A stretch of 64,000 nt of DNA from Roseivirga seohaensis (GTDB lineage Bacteria; Bacteroidota; Bacteroidia; Cytophagales; Cyclobacteriaceae), in the NCBI RefSeq assembly GCF_001592945.1, contig NZ_LRPB01000048.1, positions 372,001-436,000 on the forward strand, in the 5' to 3' direction. A program made the translations under genes and the position numbers. Each line of letters opens with the position of its first letter. Position 1 is the first letter of the stretch. Positions 26,187-35,568 of the stretch are shown here, piece by piece. The notes under the pieces were generated by a model. It had not been told where the DNA came from, did not search any database, and worked only from the letters and a program-made list of their open reading frames with translations.

Positions 26187-26975
26187 CTATTCTTTTAGTT
26201 TAACACCTGGCAGCTTCACCAATCGATTAGGGAAATTAGAGATAATGCCATCAACACCTACCTCAATCAGTGCTTTCATGGTTTTTTCATCATCCACAGT
26301 CCACCTCCACACTTCAAGTCCAGTTTTGTGAGCCTTTTCTATATACTCCTTTGTAATTGGATTTCCACCCCCAGCACCAATCGCTTGAGCATTGATAGCT
26401 TTAGCCATATCAATTGATCGTTCATTAGCAGAGCCTACCAAAAATAGAATCGGAATATCTTCGTCTAGCTGACGCACTTTTTCCAATGCTTCATAATAGA
26501 ATGAAAAAACAATTACTTCATCTTTCATACCCAAATCATTGATAATATCGAGCATCTCTTTCTCCACCCCTTTCACTTTCAACTCAATACAAACCTTGAT
26601 TTTCCCTTTCGAAATGGTCAGTGCTTCTCTGAGCGTAGACACTTTTTCACCCTTAAACTCCTCGCCAAACTTAGAAGAATAGCCCACCTTCACTTTGCTC
26701 AGTTCTTCATAAGTCATTTCAGCAACCTTTCCTTTCATTCCGTTAGAAGAAGTTCGGTTAACCGAAGCGTCATGAATAACCATTAAAGAATCGTCTTTAG
26801 TTTTGTGAATATCTAACTCGTAATACTCAAACTGATGATCAATGGCTTTCTGAATGGCCGCCAAAGTATTTTCTGGCGCAATACCTGAAAAACCTCGATG
26901 GGCAATTACTTTAGTTTGGGCTAGAACGTTGGTGGTGAAAAAAAACAGAACACAGAGAAAGGTTAACTTATTCAT
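26187..26975 (-). CDS. Secreted glycerophosphodiester phosphodiesterase
   Basis: 262 residues. Signal peptide 1-20 (VLAQ cleavage). The GDPD TIM barrel shows His26-Arg27 and Glu36 in AHRGFSGIAPENT, metal residues Glu53 and Asp55 in YYELDIHKTKD, and the second catalytic His68 in VIHDASVNRTS. It hydrolyses glycerophosphodiesters from lipids to glycerol-3-phosphate and an alcohol, here in the periplasm. Length and motifs are normal. Confidence 0.92.
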   Translation of the reverse strand: MNKLTFLCVLFFFTTNVLAQTKVIAHRGFSGIAPENTLAAIQKAIDHQFEYYELDIHKTKDDSLMVIHDASVNRTSSNGMKGKVAEMTYEELSKVKVGYSSKFGEEFKGEKVSTLREALTISKGKIKVCIELKVKGVEKEMLDIINDLGMKDEVIVFSFYYEALEKVRQLDEDIPILFLVGSANERSIDMAKAINAQAIGAGGGNPITKEYIEKAHKTGLEVWRWTVDDEKTMKALIEVGVDGIISNFPNRLVKLPGVKLKE

Positions 26976-27067
26976 TTTACGAATGTGTTTTTATGAAGTA
27001 AGTGCAAATATAGAAAACTCAAATTGCCTGAATATTAACTGGGGTTTATGATACAACAACCCTTTTT

Positions 27068-27086
27068 TAAGGAAACTTTAAGGAAG
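27068..27086 (+). promoter_or_regulatory. Tandem repeat, probable response-regulator site ahead of the efflux locus
   Basis: TAAGGAAAC at 27068-27076 is repeated as TAAGGAAG at 27079-27086, an 11-bp period that places both copies on the same DNA face, as OmpR-family regulators require. It sits 41-59 bp before the response regulator start. The same nonamer occurs twice upstream of the pump gene at 29164 and 29197, which supports autoregulation. Confidence 0.65.
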
Positions 27087-27126
27087 TTCAGCATGCTCTA
27101 TAATTTAACAAAGCATAAATTAGAGC

Positions 27127-27795
27127 ATGAGAATTCTGATTGTTGAAGACGAGGTCGGGATTTCCAGCTTTGTTAAGCAAGGTTTGGAAGAAGAATCTTT
27201 CGTGGTAGATACAGCGGAAGATGGCAACCAAGGACTTATTTTAGCCCTAAGCAATGATTATGACTTGCTCTTGCTCGATTGGATGCTGCCCGGCCTAAGC
27301 GGCATAGAAATTTGTAGGCAATTCAGAAAAGAAAATAGCGCTACTCCTATCATTTTTCTAACCGCCAAAGATACAGTTCAAGAAACAATTTTCGGTTTGC
27401 AATCAGGCGCTAACGACTACATAAAAAAACCCTTTCATTTTGAAGAACTCTTAGAAAGAATCAGGGTTCAACTGCGTTCCACACCAAGTTCTTCTGAAAA
27501 ATTGAGCATTGGAAACATAGTTTTGGATGTGAATGCCCACCAAGTTCATAAGGGAAATGAGGAGATTTTCCTTACGAAAAAGGAGTTTGCATTATTAGAG
27601 TATTTGCTCCAAAACAAGAACAAAGTTTGCCGCAGAACGAGAATTATAGAATCTGTTTGGGACATTCATTTTGAATACAATACTGGAGTAATCGATGTAT
27701 ACATTAATGCGCTTCGCAACAAACTAAAATTGAGCGAAGCTGAAAATTACATCCAAACAGTAAGGGGAATAGGCTATATCGCTAAGGAATTATGA
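27127..27795 (+). CDS. OmpR-family response regulator of the metal-efflux locus (CusR/CzcR-like)
   Basis: 222 residues. Receiver domain at 1-115 with phosphoacceptor Asp51 (LLLLDWMLPG), acidic pair Glu7-Asp8 and Lys near residue 101 (NDYIKKPFHFEEL). A winged-helix DNA-binding domain covers about 125-220 (LTKKEFALLEYLL, GVIDVYINALRNKL, TVRGIGYI). It overlaps the kinase gene by 4 bp. By context it should switch on the CzcA-type pump in response to metal; tandem TAAGGAAAC repeats before it and before the pump are its likely sites. Confidence 0.93.
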   Translation: MRILIVEDEVGISSFVKQGLEEESFVVDTAEDGNQGLILALSNDYDLLLLDWMLPGLSGIEICRQFRKENSATPIIFLTAKDTVQETIFGLQSGANDYIKKPFHFEELLERIRVQLRSTPSSSEKLSIGNIVLDVNAHQVHKGNEEIFLTKKEFALLEYLLQNKNKVCRRTRIIESVWDIHFEYNTGVIDVYINALRNKLKLSEAENYIQTVRGIGYIAKEL

Positions 27796-29177
27796 AGTTA
27801 AATTTCAAAAATAGAATTGCCCTCTACTACACTGTTGCCACAGCCATCATCACGGCATTGGCTTTTCTTATTGTATTTCTAAGCGTAAAGAAAACGGTTT
27901 TCAGTAATCTAGATAAAGAGCTTTCTTATCAGGCCCAAAAACACTCTAAGGAAATTATTATTGAAAATGACAGCATTCATTTCATGAACAAAGCCGAGTG
28001 GGCCGAAAGAGAACATCGTGAGGTGCAGGTAAACCCGGTATTTATTCAGCTAATCAATAATCAAGGGGAGTTAATGGATAAATCGCCAAACCTTAAAGAG
28101 CAGCAACTCACTTTCCTTGAAGCGGTAAACAGCAACGACCATTTTAGCACATTCCTTGTAGATAGAGCCATTAGGCAAGCACAAATTCCAATTGAAAAAA
28201 ATGGAAGAAAGCAAGGCTATATTATTACAGCTATTTCAATGGAGAGTTCCACAATGGTGATTAAGAACCTACAGAACACTTTATTGATTTCCTTTCCTAT
28301 TGTGCTTTTTGGTCTATATCTAATTTCAAGTTCTTTGGCAGGCCGAAGCATCACTCCGCTTCAAGCCATAATAGATACTACAAATACCATTACAAAAAAC
28401 AACCTGAATGAACGGGTTCCGCTACCTCCTAACAAAGATGAAATCTTCGAGCTTTCTTCAGCCATCAACGAACTTTTACAGCGTATAGAAAACGCCATTC
28501 AGCGTGAACGACAGTTTACTTCAGATGCTTCGCACGAACTGCGCACCCCACTTTCAACGCTCAGAGGCACTTTAGAAGTACTCATCAGAAAACCACGAAC
28601 ACAATCAGAATATGAACAGAAAGTGCAGTATGGCTTAAACGAAATAGACCGTATGGGCAATATTGTGGAGCAACTTTTATTACTGGCTAGGTTTGATTCT
28701 AAAAGTGAAATTGAAGAAAATCACCTTATTTCATTGGTAAGTTTGGTTGATGAAGTGCTCACTAGAAATGGCAACACCATTAGTCAGAAGAATTTAAAAG
28801 TAAATTTTGAAGTAAAGGCCGAAACCGAAACTCTAGTACCTCAATATTACGCCAGTTTGATACTGGAAAACATCATTATAAATGCCATCAAATATTCGCT
28901 TGAAGGCAAAACACTATCAATAGAAATTTCAGAAGAAGGAAAATATACGCTTTGTAAAATAAGCGACCAAGGTATAGGGATTAAGCAAGAAGACCTTAGT
29001 TCGCTGTTTAATCCATTTTTTAGATCCGATGCTTTAGAACATAAACAGATTACAGGAGCTGGCTTGGGATTATCTATTGCTAAAAAGGCAGTAGATGCTA
29101 TTGGTGCGCAGATTACTGTAGAAAGTAAAATCAATAAAGGCACCACTTTTACGATTGCATTTTTAAGGAAACCTTAA
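27792..29177 (+). CDS. Sensor histidine kinase of the metal-efflux locus (CusS-like)
   Basis: 461 residues. Two membrane helices (about 12-32 and 163-183) frame a periplasmic sensor of about 130 residues; then HAMP (about 185-235), HisKA with His248 in DASHELRTPLSTL, and HATPase with N-box NIIINAIKYS, DQGIGI and GAGLGLSIAKK. It should sense metal in the periplasm and phosphorylate the regulator encoded just upstream. Its last codons (RKP stop) coincide with the first regulator-like repeat at 29164, so the pump's control region reaches into this gene. Confidence 0.93.
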   Translation: MKLNFKNRIALYYTVATAIITALAFLIVFLSVKKTVFSNLDKELSYQAQKHSKEIIIENDSIHFMNKAEWAEREHREVQVNPVFIQLINNQGELMDKSPNLKEQQLTFLEAVNSNDHFSTFLVDRAIRQAQIPIEKNGRKQGYIITAISMESSTMVIKNLQNTLLISFPIVLFGLYLISSSLAGRSITPLQAIIDTTNTITKNNLNERVPLPPNKDEIFELSSAINELLQRIENAIQRERQFTSDASHELRTPLSTLRGTLEVLIRKPRTQSEYEQKVQYGLNEIDRMGNIVEQLLLLARFDSKSEIEENHLISLVSLVDEVLTRNGNTISQKNLKVNFEVKAETETLVPQYYASLILENIIINAIKYSLEGKTLSIEISEEGKYTLCKISDQGIGIKQEDLSSLFNPFFRSDALEHKQITGAGLGLSIAKKAVDAIGAQITVESKINKGTTFTIAFLRKP

Positions 29178-29205
29178 GTTTCTCTTATGAGAAGCCTAAG
29201 GAAAC
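29164..29205 (+). promoter_or_regulatory. Four phased half-sites before the RND pump gene
   Basis: TAAGGAAAC occurs at 29164 and again at 29197, exactly 33 bp apart. Between them TAAGTTTCT (29175) and TATGAGAAG (29186) keep the same 11-bp register, giving four phased half-sites. The first two overlap the end of the kinase gene. The segment can also form small hairpins (TTAAGG/CCTTAA, TTCTC/GAGAA), so an RNA role is an alternative to a regulator site. Confidence 0.6.
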
Positions 29206-29244
29206 TCATTATAGATTTGAGAAGTCAATTTTAGACCAATAGTA

Positions 29245-32200
29245 ATGTTAGAACAGATTATTCAATACAGCATTCGAAACAAACTCATTGTGATGATTTT
29301 CACCGCAATCATGGTGGGTTTTGGCATTTTTTCACTTAACAACATCCCCATTGGGGCCGTGCCCGATGTCACCAACAATCAGGTTCAGATCATCACCACA
29401 TCGCGTAATCTGGCAACTCAGGATGTGGAGAAATTTCTGACCTACCCTGTAGAATTGGAAATGGCCAACTTGCCTGGGGTATTAGAAATTCGCTCTATAT
29501 CTAAGTTTGGGCTTTCTGTAGTAACCGTTGTATTCGAAGATAAAATGGGCACCTACTTGCCTCGCCAGCTTATTGCGGAAAAAATTAAAAGTGCCGAAGA
29601 AAGAATCCCTGCTGAATTTGGCAAACCCTTTATGGGGCCTGTTTCTACTGGTTTAGGTGAAATCTATCAATATATAATAGATGTAGAGCCTGAATACCAA
29701 GATCAATACTCAATTACCGATTTAAGAACCATTCAGGATTGGATTGTAAAACGACAATTATCTGGAATACCTGGCGTAGTGGAAGTAAACACTTGGGGCG
29801 GCTACCTCAAGCAATACGAAGTTGCTATTAATCCAGAGCAGTTACGTGCACTAAATTTGTCACTTTCAGAAGTATTCGATGCCTTAGAAACGAACAACAG
29901 CGTAGCAGGTGGTAGTTATATCGAAAAAGGAAATGAGGCCTTTTTTATTCGTGGTGAAGGTTTAGTAAGCTCTCTTGAAGACATAGAAAACATTATAGTT
30001 ACCAACAGAGATGGCAAACCCATTTTTGTACGCGATGTAGCCAAAGTCGGTTTTGGTCATGCCAATCGCTTTGGAGCAATTACTGGAAATGGCGAAGGCG
30101 AAAAAGTGCTAGGCCAAGTGATGATGCTGAAAGATGCTGATTCCAAAGCGGTAATAGAAGCAGTAAAAGAACGAGTAGAAGAAATTCAAGGTTCACTTCC
30201 TGAGGGTGTTAAAATAAATGCCTTTTTAGAGCGAAGTGAGCTGATTGGAAAAACCACTTTCACTATTGCTGAAAACCTAATTCTAGGTTGTTTAATTGTA
30301 GTTTTTGTAGTGGTGCTCTTGTTAGGAAATCTGCGTTCTGGCTTGGTAGTAGCCTCTGTAATTCCTCTCTGTTTACTTTTTGCGCTTTCATTAATGTACA
30401 TTTTTGGTGTAGATGCCAACCTAATGAGTTTGGGGGCGATTGACTTCGGAATTATCATAGATGGGGCGGTGATTATAGTGGAATACATTGCTTTTAAAAT
30501 TACAGCCGAAAGAACTCAAATCATGAGTTTACCAAAGTCTGAAAAGCAAAGTCTGATTGATAAAATTACATTTAGCGGCTCTACAAAAATGATGCGTTCC
30601 GCAGTTTTTGGCCAGCTCATCATCATCATTGTTTTCATTCCAATCCTCTCACTTTCAGGTGTGGAAGGCAAAATGTTTAAGCCTATGGCCATGGTGTTTT
30701 GCTTTGCTTTGATTGGCGCAATGATCCTCTGTTTCACTTATGTTCCGGTGGTTTCTTCGATCTTCCTAAAACCATCTGACCCAAATAAAAAGAACATCTC
30801 TAATCGACTGATTGGGTTTCTGGACAGGATTTACACCCCTTCAATCACTTGGGCCTTGAAAAGTAAAGGAATTGTATTGGCTGCCGCTACGGCACTACTC
30901 ATTGCAGTAGGTATACTATTCTCAAAAATGGGTGGAGAGTTCGTGCCTACTTTAGATGAAGGTGATTTTGTGATCCAGCCAGTGTTTAAAACAGGAACAT
31001 CTTTAAGTAAAACCATAGAAGCCACTACCCTTATGGAACAAATCCTCAAGGAGTTTCCAGAGGTAGATCAGGTGGTGACCAGAATTGGTGCGGCAGAAGT
31101 ACCTACCGACCCTATGTCGATGGAAGAAAGTGATGTAATCATTAAACTCAATCCAATTAAAGAATGGACTTCGGCCGAAACCAAAGATGAATTGGCCGAC
31201 AAGTTTAAAGAAGCCCTTTCGGCCAAAATACCTGGGGTAGATTTTGAGTTCACTCAACCGATTGAGATGCGCTTTAACGAGCTGATCACTGGAGTTAGGG
31301 CCGATTTGGCCATCAAAGTTTTTGGGGAAGATTTAGATATTCTCTACCAAAAAGCCTTAGAAATAGAAAAGGCGATTGCCAATGTAGATGGCGCAGCAGA
31401 CATTATTGTAGAGAAAGTGGCGGGTTTACCTCAAATGTCTGTGAAATTTAACCGCCAAAAGATTGCACGCTACGGGCTGAATGTAGAAGAATTAAATAAC
31501 ATTATTACAATGGGCTTTGCAGGAGCAACTGCAGGATCTGTTTTTGAAGGCGAAAAGCAATTCGACTTGGTGGTTCGGTATGACGCGGAACACCGAAAAG
31601 ACATTCAAGACATAGAAAGAGCATCGGTGCTTTTGCCCAACGGAAACAAAGTGCCGCTTAGTGAATTTGCCGAAATCACTTACACCAAAGGGCCAGCAAA
31701 AATATCACGAGATGATACCAAAAGAAGAGTTGTGGTAGGTGTAAATGTTCGTGGCAGAGATTTAGAGTCAGTCGTAAACGATGTTCAGCAAATTATTAAA
31801 AGCAAGGTAAAAGTACCAGTGGGTTATAGCATCGAATACGGTGGGCAGTTCGAAAATCTAAGATCGGCCAGGGCCAGACTAATGCTAGCAGTGCCTGTTG
31901 CTTTAGTCCTTATCTTCTTCTTACTCTATTTCGCTTTCAACTCTGTAAAAGAAGCCCTCATGATTTACAGTGCTATTCCGCTATCAGCTGTGGGTGGTGT
32001 TTTACTGCTTTACTTTAGAGATATGCCCTTTAGTATTTCAGCTGGCGTAGGCTTTATCGCTCTTTTTGGAATCGCGGTACTCAACGGAATTGTGTTGATT
32101 GAGCATTTTAAAGAATTGAAAAAACATGGTCATGACGATATTAATGCCAGAGTGATTTTGGGTACAAAACAAAGATTAAGACCAGTACTACTTACCGCAA

Positions 32201-33582
32201 TGGCCGCAGCTTTGGGTTTTCTGCCTATGGCCATTTCTACTTCTGCTGGTGCCGAAGTTCAAAGACCATTGGCCACAGTTGTGGTTGGTGGACTCATTTC
32301 CGCCACCATTCTTACGCTAATTGTACTGCCCGTTTTGTACTCTATTTTCGATAAAAAAGAAGCTAAAAAACCAATGAAAGCACAACCGCTTATGATTGTC
32401 ATTCTGTTGATGTTTGCTTTTAATAGCAACGGAATAGCACAAACCAAACCTGTAAGTCTTAATGAAGCAATCGACATTGCGTTAAAGAACAACAGTGAAT
32501 TGAAAGCTTCTTCTGCTAAAATAGATCAGAATAAATCTTTAGTAGGCAGCTCATTCAACATTGAAAAAACGCAGGTGTATTATCACTTTGACGAAAACAA
32601 CATTGCCGAAAACAATCAGGCGCTCAATGTATTTGGCCTTAGTCAATCTTTCGCTTTTCCAACGGTGTATGGAAACCAGAAAAAAGTGCTTCAAGGCATT
32701 ACCTCCCTTTCGGAACAACAACATTTGCTCGATCGGAATAGAGTTACAAAAGAGGTTTCAAAGGCCTACTACACTGTTGTTTACTGGCAGAATGTAGCCC
32801 AGAACTACGCTTATTTAGACAGCCTATACAAAGACTTTTCCAGAGCAGCTTCGCGCAAATTTGAAGAAGGGGAATCTAATTATTTGGAAAAACTAACTGC
32901 GGAAGCCAAACAGAGAGAGCTTGATTTGGCTCTAAAGCAGAGCAAAGAAAGCGTTCAAAAATCTTATGCATTACTAAACCAATGGCTTCAGTCCGACTCT
33001 GAAATTGAAATAGAGCCGCAGCAAATGCAAATGCTTGAGTACAGCCCATTAGACACCGAAAACCATTTGGGTATTCAGTACTTTGAAAAGGCGGAATTAC
33101 TTTCGCAGCAATCTTTAAAACTTGCGCAGCAGCAGCTATTGCCCGATTTACATTTTAATATTTTCAGAGGCACCAACAATGGCATAAATGCAAAAGCCTA
33201 TATGGGCTTTCAGGCGGGCATTGGCATACCCCTCTTTTTTGGAGCCGATAAGGCAAAAATAAATGCGGCCAAAATTCAATCGCTTATTTCGGAATACGAG
33301 TCGGAGAATTACAAAACGCAGTTAAAAGCGAATTACGAAGCTCAGCGCGCTGATTTGCAACAATACCAAGAGGCCATTGACTATTATGAAAATGCTGGAA
33401 AACAGCTTGCTCATGAACTAATCAATAATGGAACAAAAGCTTTTAAAGGTGGAGAGATCGACTTCTTACAATACATTCAGCTACTCGATAATGCTAAAGG
33501 TATTGAGATTACCTACTTAGAAAATCTCTACAATTACAACATGATCTTATTGGATATCAAATATTTAACAATTCTGAAATGA
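29245..33582 (+). CDS. CzcA/CusA-family heavy-metal RND pump fused to a TolC-like outer-membrane factor
   Basis: 1445 residues. Residues 1-1035 are a complete HME-type RND pump: twelve helices, two periplasmic porter regions and the helix-4 signature DFGIIIDGAVIIVE, whose DFG...DGA form is typical of Zn/Co/Cd-type CzcA rather than Cu/Ag CusA. From about residue 1044 a second, signal-peptide-like hydrophobic stretch (MIVILLMFAFNSNGIAQ) leads into about 385 residues of TolC/OEP repeats (LNEAIDIALKNNSELKAS). It thus supplies both inner and outer membrane parts of one efflux system. An in-frame ATG at 32374 could also give a separate outer-membrane protein. Confidence 0.93.
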   Translation: MLEQIIQYSIRNKLIVMIFTAIMVGFGIFSLNNIPIGAVPDVTNNQVQIITTSRNLATQDVEKFLTYPVELEMANLPGVLEIRSISKFGLSVVTVVFEDKMGTYLPRQLIAEKIKSAEERIPAEFGKPFMGPVSTGLGEIYQYIIDVEPEYQDQYSITDLRTIQDWIVKRQLSGIPGVVEVNTWGGYLKQYEVAINPEQLRALNLSLSEVFDALETNNSVAGGSYIEKGNEAFFIRGEGLVSSLEDIENIIVTNRDGKPIFVRDVAKVGFGHANRFGAITGNGEGEKVLGQVMMLKDADSKAVIEAVKERVEEIQGSLPEGVKINAFLERSELIGKTTFTIAENLILGCLIVVFVVVLLLGNLRSGLVVASVIPLCLLFALSLMYIFGVDANLMSLGAIDFGIIIDGAVIIVEYIAFKITAERTQIMSLPKSEKQSLIDKITFSGSTKMMRSAVFGQLIIIIVFIPILSLSGVEGKMFKPMAMVFCFALIGAMILCFTYVPVVSSIFLKPSDPNKKNISNRLIGFLDRIYTPSITWALKSKGIVLAAATALLIAVGILFSKMGGEFVPTLDEGDFVIQPVFKTGTSLSKTIEATTLMEQILKEFPEVDQVVTRIGAAEVPTDPMSMEESDVIIKLNPIKEWTSAETKDELADKFKEALSAKIPGVDFEFTQPIEMRFNELITGVRADLAIKVFGEDLDILYQKALEIEKAIANVDGAADIIVEKVAGLPQMSVKFNRQKIARYGLNVEELNNIITMGFAGATAGSVFEGEKQFDLVVRYDAEHRKDIQDIERASVLLPNGNKVPLSEFAEITYTKGPAKISRDDTKRRVVVGVNVRGRDLESVVNDVQQIIKSKVKVPVGYSIEYGGQFENLRSARARLMLAVPVALVLIFFLLYFAFNSVKEALMIYSAIPLSAVGGVLLLYFRDMPFSISAGVGFIALFGIAVLNGIVLIEHFKELKKHGHDDINARVILGTKQRLRPVLLTAMAAALGFLPMAISTSAGAEVQRPLATVVVGGLISATILTLIVLPVLYSIFDKKEAKKPMKAQPLMIVILLMFAFNSNGIAQTKPVSLNEAIDIALKNNSELKASSAKIDQNKSLVGSSFNIEKTQVYYHFDENNIAENNQALNVFGLSQSFAFPTVYGNQKKVLQGITSLSEQQHLLDRNRVTKEVSKAYYTVVYWQNVAQNYAYLDSLYKDFSRAASRKFEEGESNYLEKLTAEAKQRELDLALKQSKESVQKSYALLNQWLQSDSEIEIEPQQMQMLEYSPLDTENHLGIQYFEKAELLSQQSLKLAQQQLLPDLHFNIFRGTNNGINAKAYMGFQAGIGIPLFFGADKAKINAAKIQSLISEYESENYKTQLKANYEAQRADLQQYQEAIDYYENAGKQLAHELINNGTKAFKGGEIDFLQYIQLLDNAKGIEITYLENLYNYNMILLDIKYLTILK

Positions 33583-34742
33583 ACAGTTCTAAACATACAT
33601 TCAGTATCAGCTTATTTTTAGGCAGTCTTGCCCTAGTATTTAGCGTATTTTCTTGCGGCTCAGGCGCTTCTAACGAAACGATGGTAATTGAAGAAAACAC
33701 TGATGAGAATATCATAAGCGTGAGTAATTCTCAATTTCAAGCTTCGGCCATGCAACTTGGTAGAATGGACACGTTCCAGTTTTCAGAAAAGGTGCATACC
33801 ACAGGCATGTTTGATGTACCTCCGGGACATAAAGCTTCTGTAAGTGCCTATTTTGGTGGATATGTAAAAGAGAGTGAATTATTGCCAGGTGAAGTAGCCA
33901 CGAAAGGCCAAACCTTATTCACGCTAGAAAACCCTGCTTACATTCAGATACAACAGGATTTTCTGGAAGTTAAAAACCATATTTCCTTTTTAAAGTCAGA
34001 CTACGAAAGACAGAAGAGCCTTTCTGAAGAGAATATCAGTTCTCAGAAAAAATTTCTTCAGGCAGAAACTGAATACAACAATGCTCTGACCCAATTCGAA
34101 GCCTTAAAAAAGAAGTTAGTGCTAATGAACATTGACCCAAAAAGCCTAACCGCAGAAAGCATGACCTCGGTGATTCCAGTAAAATCACCCATTAGCGGCT
34201 TTATCACCGCTATAAATGCCTCTAAAGGCATGTTTCTAAACCCTTCAGACATTGCTATTACAATTACCAATACAGAACATATGCATATGGAATTGAAGGT
34301 TTTTGAAAATGACCTTCATAAGATAAAAGTAGGGCAAAAAGTAATATTCAAGCGCCAAAACGATCCAAACAAAACATTTACCGCTACAATCAACCTCATC
34401 AATAAAGCCATAGACGAAGAAAACAGATCGGTATTAGTGCATTGCCATTTAGACAGTGAAGAAGATGAAAGGCTCTTTATTCCGGGTATGTATGTAGAAG
34501 CCGAAATATTAACCTCGAGCCAAACTCAAATGGCTTTACCAGAAGCAGCCGTGGTAGAGATTGAAGGCAATTATTATGTTTTGGTAAAAACAAACACCGA
34601 AAATGAAGCTTCAACCTTTGAAAAAAGAATGGTGAAAGTGGGAATTACGGAAGATGGCTACACCTCCATTTTAAACCCTCAGGACTTTAAGCCGAATACT
34701 GAATTCGTGACCTCAGGAGCTTTCAATTTGATTATGGAATAA
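33579..34742 (+). CDS. RND efflux periplasmic adaptor (CusB/CzcB-type) lipoprotein
   Basis: 387 residues, overlapping the pump gene by 4 bp. Lipobox VFSC puts the lipid on Cys26. A membrane-fusion-protein layout follows: barrel strand at about 65-115 (GYVKESELLPGEVATKGQTLF), alpha-hairpin at about 125-180, then the lipoyl half and beta-barrel (SPISGFITAINASKG). It joins the inner-membrane pump to the TolC-like part. No histidine- or methionine-rich metal-binding tail is seen, so the metal cannot be named. Confidence 0.93.
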   Translation: MNSSKHTFSISLFLGSLALVFSVFSCGSGASNETMVIEENTDENIISVSNSQFQASAMQLGRMDTFQFSEKVHTTGMFDVPPGHKASVSAYFGGYVKESELLPGEVATKGQTLFTLENPAYIQIQQDFLEVKNHISFLKSDYERQKSLSEENISSQKKFLQAETEYNNALTQFEALKKKLVLMNIDPKSLTAESMTSVIPVKSPISGFITAINASKGMFLNPSDIAITITNTEHMHMELKVFENDLHKIKVGQKVIFKRQNDPNKTFTATINLINKAIDEENRSVLVHCHLDSEEDERLFIPGMYVEAEILTSSQTQMALPEAAVVEIEGNYYVLVKTNTENEASTFEKRMVKVGITEDGYTSILNPQDFKPNTEFVTSGAFNLIME

Positions 34743-35113
34743 GGCAAGTAGTGTTTCCAGCAAAATATTTTTCAAATATTGATTAACGGTAGTACCAACC
34801 TAAAAAGCAGTGATAATTGTAAAAAGCTGATGAAACCACTTCTGCCAGTTCATATTTAAAGTATCAGATTTTCAGATAGCTAGTCCTTTTCAACGATTAT
34901 ATATAGCCTTACTGCAAGAATTAGGTTCATTGTACAGTTTTCCGTTTATGGTTTAAGAGCTCTATGTAAAAGTATTTAGCTTTTAGGCCATTTTTGTTTA
35001 ACAGATAATTTTTATTGACCTTTATTTTAAATAGGGGATAACTTCTAAAAACCGAAAGAGACTCTTTAGCCAAAAGTTTGTTCTAACTGTCATTCATTTT
35101 TTAAATAAATACT
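34743..35113. other. 371-bp intergenic region, no gene seen
   Basis: The gap after the efflux operon has no credible open frame on either strand. A short palindrome AATATTT-TTC-AAATATT at 34765-34781 may act as a weak transcription stop, without a T-run. The promoter for the receiver gene must be here, but no perfect TAnnTTTG was found. Confidence 0.5.
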
Positions 35114-35557
35114 ATGGGCAATGGATTTGAACTTTTACTCGCAGATGACGATCAGGATGACTGCCTTTTTTTTGAAGAGGCTTTGCATGAACTTTCAGTA
35201 TCGGCAGGCTTAACCACCGTTAATAATGGAGAAGCGCTTCTAAAACTATTGTCAGAAAACAATAGAAAGCTTCCAAACGCCCTCTTTCTAGACCTAAACA
35301 TGCCTAGAAAAAATGGTGCGGATTGCTTGGTTGAAATTAGGCAATGTAACAACCTTAAAGAACTACCCATTATTATTTACTCCACATCCTATAACCCAGA
35401 AATTGCAAATATGCTTTTTGAGCAAGGAGCAAACTATTATATTAGAAAGCCAAAAACCTTTTCAAACCTAAAAAAAGTTATCCTTCGTGCAATTGAATTA
35501 GTTAAAGGAGAACACAATAGACCACCTACGAAAGATTTATTTTTAATTCAGCCGTAA
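35114..35557 (+). CDS. Stand-alone receiver-domain response regulator (Rcp1-like)
   Basis: 147 residues, receiver domain only. Acidic residues DDDQDD near 11-16, phosphoacceptor Asp60 (NALFLDLNMPRK), Ser/Thr in IIIYSTSYN and the lysine of NYYIRKPKTF are all in place. There is no output domain. This subtype often accepts phosphate from phytochrome- or PAS-type kinases. It ends 11 bp before a multi-PAS kinase gene, which is its likely partner, together with the paralogous kinase after that. Confidence 0.9.
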   Translation: MGNGFELLLADDDQDDCLFFEEALHELSVSAGLTTVNNGEALLKLLSENNRKLPNALFLDLNMPRKNGADCLVEIRQCNNLKELPIIIYSTSYNPEIANMLFEQGANYYIRKPKTFSNLKKVILRAIELVKGEHNRPPTKDLFLIQP

Positions 35558-35568
35558 AGTGATAATCA

